DNA of 64,000 nt from UBA4312 sp040266995 (lineage in GTDB: Bacteria; Bacillota_I; Bacilli_A; Erysipelotrichales; Erysipelotrichaceae): the NCBI GenBank assembly GCA_040266995.1, contig JAWRHV010000030.1, positions 36,077 through 100,076 on the forward strand, read 5' to 3'. This document shows, piece after piece, positions 59,408-64,000 of this stretch. How positions within the stretch are numbered: position 1 is the stretch's first letter; each line of letters starts with the position of its first letter. A program made the translations under genes and the position numbers. Under the pieces are notes generated by a model that saw nothing but the letters and a program-made list of their open reading frames with translations, was not told the origin of the DNA and searched no databases.

Positions 59408-60030
59408 AAACATATCTGTTTGATTTTGACGGGACCCTGGTGGATTCTGAATATGTATGGGATGTCTCCTTTAACCGCTATTTTCATGAAGAAAAGATTT
59501 CTGCTTCCTTTTCTGATTTTCGACAGGCAGTCGAACACATGACGATTCCGGAATGTGCTGTGTATATGCACGATGTACTGGAATTATCTCAAAGTCCCGA
59601 AGAAATTTATCAACGCATCCATGAAATCGTAATCGGTTTATATCAGAAGGAAGTAAAACCCATTGGAGGCATGGCAGCCTTTATACGTCAATGCCATCAA
59701 CAAGGGATCCAGCTGGGTGTGGTAACATCCAACCGGACCGATATTGTGGAGCTGGTTTTACATCGTTTCGGTATCCGTGACTGCTTTGAAAAGTTATATT
59801 GCACCGAGGATACACATCGTCCGAAAAAAGATCCAAAGACGTATGAATACATCCTGGAGGATATGCATACAACAGCACAGGATACGCTTTTATTTGAAGA
59901 TACGTATTATGCTATCGCTTCGGCAGCTCAGTGTGGCATTCAAAGCTTGGCAATCCGCAGTGAGATCAATGTCCGTGAAATGGCAGAGCACAACGTAAAG
60001 ATGATTTGTGATTATACAGAGCTTTTATAA
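59404..60030 (+). CDS. HAD-superfamily phosphatase 2 of 3 in tandem
   Basis: A 208-residue subfamily IA HAD hydrolase. Motif I is FDFDGTLVDSEYVWD, motif II is LGVVTSNRT, motif III Lys is in RPKKDPKTYEY and motif IV is TLLFEDTYYAIASAAQ. It is clearly more like copy 3 than copy 1: both share DGTLVDSEYVWDV, QCHQQGIQL and YYAIASAAQ. ATGA overlap with copy 1 shows co-translation. Substrate unknown. Confidence 0.9.
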   Translation: MKTYLFDFDGTLVDSEYVWDVSFNRYFHEEKISASFSDFRQAVEHMTIPECAVYMHDVLELSQSPEEIYQRIHEIVIGLYQKEVKPIGGMAAFIRQCHQQGIQLGVVTSNRTDIVELVLHRFGIRDCFEKLYCTEDTHRPKKDPKTYEYILEDMHTTAQDTLLFEDTYYAIASAAQCGIQSLAIRSEINVREMAEHNVKMICDYTELL

Positions 60031-60046
60031 AGGAATGGATCAATCT

Positions 60047-60673
60047 ATGAAAACCTATTTATTCGATATGGACGGGACCCTGGTAGATTCCGAATATGTT
60101 TGGGATGTTGCCTTCGGACGTATACTGGAAAAATATAACATTCAGATCGATATGCAGAAAGTACGTCCGGTTGCGATGACCATGTCGTTAACGGAAGTAG
60201 CCAATATGTTCAGCGCTAATTATCCGATTCCTTTGTCCGGAGAACAACTGGAAAAAGCCATTGTGGATATCGTAGAAGATCTGTACCGCTATGAAGTACA
60301 GCCCATCCAGGGGATGCCGGACTATATTCATCAATGTCACCAGCAGGGCATTCAACTGGTTGTGGTGACATCTAACCGCCAGGATCTGACAGAGATGGTT
60401 TTGGAGCGCTTTGGTGTCCTTTCTTGTTTTGATAAGTTGTATTGCTCCAGTAACAATGGTCTGGTCAAACGTGATCCGAATACGTATGTCCATATACTTA
60501 ATGAACTGGGCGTACGGGCAGAGGACACATTATTGTTTGAGGATGCCTATTATGCGATAGCTTCGGCAGCTCAATCCGGTATTCCGGCCATCGGTATTGC
60601 CAGCCCAATGAATCAAAAGGATTTCATAGAACACCAAGTACGGACCATTCAGGATTATACAGAACTGTTATAA
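60047..60673 (+). CDS. HAD-superfamily phosphatase 3 of 3 in tandem
   Basis: A 208-residue subfamily IA HAD hydrolase with motif I FDMDGTLVDSEYVWD, motif II LVVVTSNRQ, the motif III Lys in GLVKRDPNTYVHI and motif IV TLLFEDAYYAIASAAQ. ATG 60047 aligns with the starts of the other two copies; the upstream in-frame ATGs at 60008 and 60035 overlap the previous gene or the ribosome site. The stop is 11 bases before tRNA-Arg(CCT). Confidence 0.9.
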   Translation: MKTYLFDMDGTLVDSEYVWDVAFGRILEKYNIQIDMQKVRPVAMTMSLTEVANMFSANYPIPLSGEQLEKAIVDIVEDLYRYEVQPIQGMPDYIHQCHQQGIQLVVVTSNRQDLTEMVLERFGVLSCFDKLYCSSNNGLVKRDPNTYVHILNELGVRAEDTLLFEDAYYAIASAAQSGIPAIGIASPMNQKDFIEHQVRTIQDYTELL

Positions 60674-60683
60674 CGTTCGATAC

Positions 60684-60760
60684 GTCTGCGTAGCTCAGTT
60701 GGATAGAGCGACCGCCTCCTAAGCGGTAGGTCGGAGGTTCGAATCCTCTCGTGGACGCCA
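60684..60760 (+). tRNA. tRNA-Arg (anticodon CCT), integration site
   Basis: A 77-base tRNA with anticodon stem ACCGC/GCGGT around loop CTCCTAA (anticodon CCT, reads AGG), D arm TAGCTCAGTTGGATAGAGC, T arm GGTTCGAATCC and encoded CCA. The acceptor stem GTCTGCG / CGTGGAC pairs with two adjacent wobble pairs (T-G and G-T), which is odd next to the perfect stem of tRNA-Arg(CCG). An integrase gene begins 180 bases downstream, so the 3' end of this tRNA is probably the element's attachment site and may have been supplied by it. Confidence 0.92.
60735..60760 (+). other. Presumed attachment (att) site at the tRNA-Arg 3' end
   Basis: The T arm and acceptor 3' strand of tRNA-Arg(CCT) form the junction between host DNA and the integrated element. 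Its partner repeat should lie beyond the right edge, so the site is inferred from position only. Confidence 0.45.
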
Positions 60761-60768
60761 GCCAATTC

Positions 60769-60805
60769 GCTGCAAGTCTTATTTTTAGAGGCTTGCGGCT
60801 TTTTT
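60769..60805 (+). terminator. Terminator after tRNA-Arg(CCT)
   Basis: GCTGCAAG / CTTGCGGC stem (one T-G pair) with a T-rich loop, followed by six T, 8 bases after the tRNA. Confidence 0.7.
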
Positions 60806-60940
60806 GTTGCTTTCATGGACTCAATGCATCTTGCCCTGTCGCCCGGAGACGGCCAATGAATAAACTTTTGCTTCGATGTATATTTTACTAATTGGAGGTG
60901 AACGAAAATCGAGGGCTTACTAAGAATTTTGGCTCATTTG

Positions 60941-62338
60941 CTAATTGGAACCTTTTGATCCCGCAATCAGCGTGGCGAGGGTATTCGCCAGCTCCGGGTT
61001 TTGCTGAAGCTGCTCAATGAGCGTCGCAAGGTCAACCGTCTGCACAGCCTGCGGCTCCAGCAGAGCCGTCACATGGCGCAGATCAGAATTGGCGTTGGTG
61101 TAGAAAGCACTTTCAAACTTCTGCGCGTTGATCTTACGATCTTCATCGAGAATGTGCGCGTACACCTTCGTAATCATGTCGATCTCCGCGTGTCCGGTAT
61201 CGCCCTGTGTGGCCTTCAGGTCGCCGTGGTTGAGCTTCAGCTTGTAGGTGGTGCTGGAATGCCGGGGGGGGGAGTGAAAGACCACATTGGGGAGCTCCGC
61301 TTTCTCCTTTAAGAGAGCAAACTCCTTGTTGATGATCCTTTCCTCACACGGCCTTCCGTTTGGAAGGGCGATCACAAGGTCAAAGTCCTGATATTCGTCC
61401 CCCAGAAAGGCTTTCAGCTCGTTCTGCGACTTCCTCCATTCCCTGAAAATGTAGGCCAGCGTCTTAGGCAGCCAGATTTTTCTCACACTGGAGTCCGTCT
61501 TGGGATTTTTCAGGATCACACGGGTGCTGGTGTTCGGCATGAGCGGGGTGAAGATGTGGTAGATGTCTTTCTCTCCCAGCATCTCGATTGCCCTCTTGGA
61601 AGCACGGGTAAGCTCCTGTTCAATATAGACGTAGGCATTATCCCGTGCGATGTCCTCATCCTCAATGTGAACATTCCTCCATGCCAGGCCGAGAATTTCG
61701 CCCATCCGCATGGAGCAGGCAAACGCCAGATTCATGGCCACATAGAGCTTTCCGTCGTGGCAGTTGTCCAACGCTTTCTGGATCGTTTCCGCATCCCATA
61801 TATCCCGCTTGGCATACTCGGTCCTGGGAAGAACCGTGTTGTCAAAGGGATTCCTGCCGATCAGCTCCCAGCGAACAGCCTGCTTAAAGGCGCAGCGCAG
61901 CAGCTTGATGATCTTTTCAATCGTCTTGTCAGACACAAAGGTATCTTTGGCCTTCCTGGTCTTGGTTGACACACAGGGGGTCTTTTGAAGCGTCTGGATG
62001 TATTTATCAACCACCCGTGGGGTGATCTCCTGAATATCCATGTCGCCAATGATCGGGTTGATGTAATTGGCAAGCAACGCCGTCTAGCCGTCATACATGG
62101 AGACTCCCCATTTTTTCTCCCCATAGGTACAAACAAAATCGTACAGGAACTCAGAGACCTTCTGGCAGTTTGGGGGAATGAACGTCCCGTTATTCTGCTG
62201 GTTCTCAACCTCCGCCTTGCGCCTCAGCGCCTCCTTGTGGGTATGCCACGTTTCCCACTTTTGCTTCGTCTCTCCATTTTCGTCGTTGTAGTTATAAACA
62301 ACAGAGTAAGATTTCTTGCGTTTGATAATTGAAGCCAT
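60941..62338 (-). pseudogene. Tyrosine-recombinase integrase (Tn916 Int family), interrupted by TAG
   Basis: Reading 62338 to 60941 gives 465 codons of a Tn916-type integrase with one in-frame TAG at 62084-62086 (after ...SMYDG, before TALLANYI). The N-terminal arm-binding part is SIIKRKKSYSVVYNYNDENG, the core-binding domain follows, and the catalytic domain shows Arg in SMRMGEILGLAW, the His-Arg box and Tyr in ITKVYAHILDED. The box reads FHSPPRHSS, one residue longer than the family FHSLRHSS, over a run of eight G at 61264-61271 on the plus strand, so the H-x-x-R spacing is disturbed. Both lesions suggest a dead enzyme. Confidence 0.85.
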
Positions 62339-62358
62339 GCTTGACCTTTCTTTCGTGA

Positions 62359-62565
62359 CTAAAATGTCTGCTCGTCAAGCCACGCATCGAAAGACCTTTT
62401 TGAAACGCGAATGGCATTACCAATACGCACAACCTTGAAATGTCCCTCTTTCACAAGAGCATACGCCGAAGTTCTGCCAATTCCTAAGAGCTCGGCGATT
62501 TCTTCGACTGTATAAGTCCTTTTGTTGGGGACATGGCCCCGTTCATTGTCTTTTGCCTGGCACAC
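62359..62565 (-). CDS. Excisionase-like small HTH protein
   Basis: A 68-residue protein from GTG 62565, which has AAAGGAGG at a proper distance; the longer frame to TTG 62589 runs over that site. It contains the excisionase-type winged HTH YTVEEIAELLGIGRTSAYALV, then HFKVVRIGNAIRVSKRSFDAWL. It directs integrase toward excision in related elements. It lies 20 bases before the integrase and is the only intact gene of this element end in view. Confidence 0.85.
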   Translation of the reverse strand: MCQAKDNERGHVPNKRTYTVEEIAELLGIGRTSAYALVKEGHFKVVRIGNAIRVSKRSFDAWLDEQTF

Positions 62566-63061
62566 AATGTCCTCCTTTCCACGGCACAAGCAGAATCAAT
62601 GAACTTAAAATGACTTCCGCGATCATCATACCACGGGCTCATCAATTCTGCACGTGTCTCATTTATTGTTTACGGTTTATACATAAAATGGGCTTTGATC
62701 GGACGGCTGTCAGCGGCAGCCTCACAGGAGTTTCACCTCGTCCCATGCTTGTGGGTGCGCCGCGCAATGCTGTGTGGGCGTTCAACGCGGGAGTATCATT
62801 ATGCCTTTTGTGCTGTTGTCGCCCACAAAGCCACTACGCTTGTTTTACGGCGCTGTGTAGATCGCTCGGCCTTCCATAAAGAGAAAGCGTCATGGCGCAC
62901 CCACCGCCTGGCTCGGCGCAAAAGGAACGTATCCGATTTGCCCTATACTGCTCCGACAGCCTCCCGCCGGGCTTTCTTTGTCAAGGTGCCTTCATCACTT
63001 CAAGCAGGGTTGGGGAAAGGGGTAAGCCAATCTCTGCTTGAAATTGATTCCATCATTCAAA
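62566..63061. other. GC-rich spacer inside the mobile element
   Basis: About 496 bases between the excisionase and HTH genes. It has several overlapping short frames on the plus strand, including a 49-codon one at 62892-63041 starting MAHPPPG without a ribosome site. I see no convincing gene. It may carry a structured RNA, integrase arm sites or decayed coding DNA. Confidence 0.5.
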
Positions 63062-63298
63062 CTACATCGAGTTCAGAATGGCAGTTATGAGCTTGATCTC
63101 CAGTTGGCGCTTCATGTACTCATCAAGGCAATGATGTGCTCCGCCGTATTCGTCTTAGAGCTTTCTTGTGCAGAGCTTACTGATGTAGGATTCATAATGC
63201 CTGAGCACCTTGTCCATTGCTATGGAGTCTCCGGCGTGAGCCGCCTTAAACACCGAAACCGGAAGCAGCTCATAGACATTGCGGTAGCTTTGATCCAT
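63062..63298 (-). pseudogene. Small HTH protein of the conjugative element, interrupted by TAA
   Basis: The frame from ATG 63298 reads MDQSYRNVYELLPVSVFKAA, then AGDSIAMDKVLRHYESYISK, matching the helix-turn-helix protein that follows the sigma-factor gene in Tn916/Tn1549-like elements. Codon 48 is TAA (63155-63157) where family members have Tyr in LYDEYG. The frame then continues DEYGGAHHCLDEYMKRQLE and ITAILNSM to a normal TAG. A single substitution (TAC or TAT to TAA) explains it. The gene starts 4 bases after the sigma-factor stop. Confidence 0.8.
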
Positions 63299-63302
63299 AA
63301 TG

Positions 63303-63737
63303 CTAACCTCCCTTCAGCAGAATTAGCCTGAGCCGATTGTGCACGGTTTCCAGCGCCTTCTTCCTTCGACGGCGGACCGCATATTGGGATAAGCCAAGCA
63401 GTACACCTGCTTCCTTGTCCGTCAATTCCATCATAAAGTGCAAAATCAGAACGCTTTGTTCTTCCTGGGACAATTCGGCAAAGGCGTTTGCTACCTACTC
63501 GTTGTCGATATGCAGGTCGCAGCCGTGCGATGAGAACACAAACTCGTCGCAGGAGTGGCGATCCTCCGTGCTGAGTTGACCTAACTCTGCCTGCGTCAAA
63601 TCGCTGAACGACTTTTCACGTTCACGCTGCCGCTGTAGTTTTAGCAGATAATTAACGGACTCGTTTCGCAACACCGTTTTGCAAAAAGCGTCTAAGCGGC
63701 ATCTCTCATCGTTACAACGGGGGATCTTCTCCATCAT
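63303..63737 (-). pseudogene. Sigma-70-like factor of the conjugative element, interrupted by TAG
   Basis: The frame starts MMEKIPRCNDERCRLDAFCK, then LRNESVNYLLKLQRQREREK and FSSHGCDLHIDNE, matching the sigma-like regulator of Tn916/Tn1549-type elements (region 2-like part). A TAG at 63495-63497 follows. The same frame then continues VANAFAELSQEEQSVLILHF, MMELTDKEAGVLLGLSQYAV, RRRRKKALETVHNRL, which is region 4 with its HTH, to a normal TAG at 63303. Relatives have Leu at the stop position, so one base change (TTG to TAG) accounts for it. Confidence 0.85.
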
Positions 63738-63859
63738 TCATCACCCCCCTTTTCGCGGGCGAATAGGTGGAACTTTCCCTTTCCGTCAGCAGTACAATGG
63801 CGATACCATCAAAAAGGCGATTTCCCGAAATTTTTTGAAAAAAATTTTGTGGATGATGC

Positions 63860-63896
63860 AAAAAGCGCCCGGCTGAACAAAGTTCAACCGAGCGCT
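63860..63896 (-). terminator. Rho-independent terminator for a gene beyond the right edge
   Basis: On the minus strand, AGCGCTCGGTTGAAC pairs with GTTCAGCCGGGCGCT around TTT, followed by TTTT. It would end a minus-strand transcript entering from the right. The flanking 63738-64000 shows no gene. Confidence 0.75.
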
Positions 63897-64000
63897 GAAG
63901 CTTAGCAATGCATGTAATTCCTACATCGTATAATTCATAGGCAAGGGCAATACTATCCCTTGGTGGATACAGAATTTTTTTGCGTATATAGGTGTTGTCC

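Larger units (their letters stand above)
60761..64000. mobile_element. End of an integrated Tn916/Tn1549-like conjugative element (decayed, runs off the window)
   Basis: From the tRNA end rightward the DNA becomes GC-rich and carries, all on the minus strand, sigma factor, small HTH, excisionase and integrase genes in the order typical of the integrase end of Tn916/Tn1549-like elements. Three of the four are interrupted by nonsense codons. No transfer genes are in view; they would lie further right. Confidence 0.8.

Noticed and set aside
61556..61969. Long plus-strand frame opposite the integrase
   Set aside because: Antisense shadow of the integrase coding sequence; the protein shows no family features and has no ribosome site.
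62892..63041. 49-codon frame MAHPPPG... in the mobile element
   Set aside because: No ribosome-binding site, Pro/Ser-rich sequence typical of GC-rich non-coding DNA, and overlap with other chance frames. Noted only in the spacer entry.
60941..63737. Stop-codon reassignment or amber suppression to explain the interrupted element genes
   Set aside because: One of the three stops is TAA, not TAG, and host genes in this window (for example uxaB and the DhuI-like gene) end with TAG. Ordinary decay is simpler.
1..64000. CRISPR arrays, rRNA genes and intact insertion sequences
   Set aside because: I saw no regularly spaced direct repeats, no conserved rRNA segments and no transposase gene with flanking inverted repeats.

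Overview
The window looks like a chromosomal segment of a low-to-moderate G+C Gram-positive gut-type bacterium (Bacillota). Strong AGGAGG-type ribosome-binding sites, several TTG/GTG starts, many PTS and ECF transporters, lipoprotein signals and DUF families common in Erysipelotrichia and Clostridia all point that way. An Erysipelotrichaceae-like host is my best guess, but no rRNA is present to prove it. Base composition changes along the window: roughly 1-18.5 kb is visibly AT-rich, 18.5-60.7 kb is closer to balanced, and the last 3 kb is GC-rich foreign DNA.

Region 1 (1-11.6 kb, +) is one long catabolic operon entered from the left edge. It encodes a fructose-family PTS (EIIA end, EIIB, EIIC), a class II aldolase, a KduD/DhuD-like dehydrogenase, a DhuI-like RpiB-family isomerase, an Asp/Glu-racemase-like protein, a DUF1537 acid-sugar kinase, an IolB/KduI-like cupin isomerase, altronate dehydratase, tagaturonate reductase, KDPG aldolase and KDG kinase. 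Both the unsaturated-uronate branch (DhuI/DhuD) and the tagaturonate branch (UxaB/UxaA) end at 2-keto-3-deoxygluconate, which KdgK and Eda convert to pyruvate and glyceraldehyde-3-phosphate. An AfuABC/FbpABC-like ABC importer follows (11.9-15.8 kb). A secreted two-repeat protein (-) and two small lipoproteins (+) lie at 16-18.5 kb.

Region 2 (18.6-25 kb, -) is a second sugar-acid operon: ascorbate-type PTS EIIA, EIIB and EIIC, a SIS-domain isomerase, a DapA/NanA-family aldolase, a KDPG-aldolase homologue, and a PRD regulator carrying its own EIIB and EIIA domains.

Region 3 (25.3-30.1 kb, +) holds an Hsp33-like protein lacking its zinc domain with a MerR regulator, a ROK-kinase remnant, PadR/DUF2812, a YkvI-like transporter and a membrane-anchored protein. 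Region 4 (30.2-39.7 kb, +) is the most unusual block: an MptD-type ECF S component, EcfT, a 1081-residue fusion of a double ECF ATPase to a half ABC exporter, its partner half exporter, two tiny membrane proteins, an esterase, a stand-alone amino-acid adenylation enzyme and a GNAT.

Region 5 (39.7-58.6 kb) is a set of small transcription units: TetR/SDR, a TMEM175-like channel, a TraX-family protein, acyl-CoA dehydrogenase/LysR, a tailed glutathione peroxidase, TetR/Old-Yellow-Enzyme-like reductase, a double methyltransferase, a macro-domain/HTH protein, a MazG-like enzyme, HAD, a YhfC-like protease, a GntR/DUF5808 pair, methyltransferase/DUF308, a DJ-1 protein and a membrane-anchored protein. 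Most are bounded by clear hairpin terminators, and several have visible operators.

Region 6 (58.7-64 kb): tRNA-Arg(CCG), three tandem HAD phosphatases and tRNA-Arg(CCT). The 3' end of tRNA-Arg(CCT) abuts the end of an integrated conjugative-type element. The element's integrase, small HTH gene and sigma factor each carry an in-frame nonsense codon, so this end of the element appears decayed. The element runs off the right edge.
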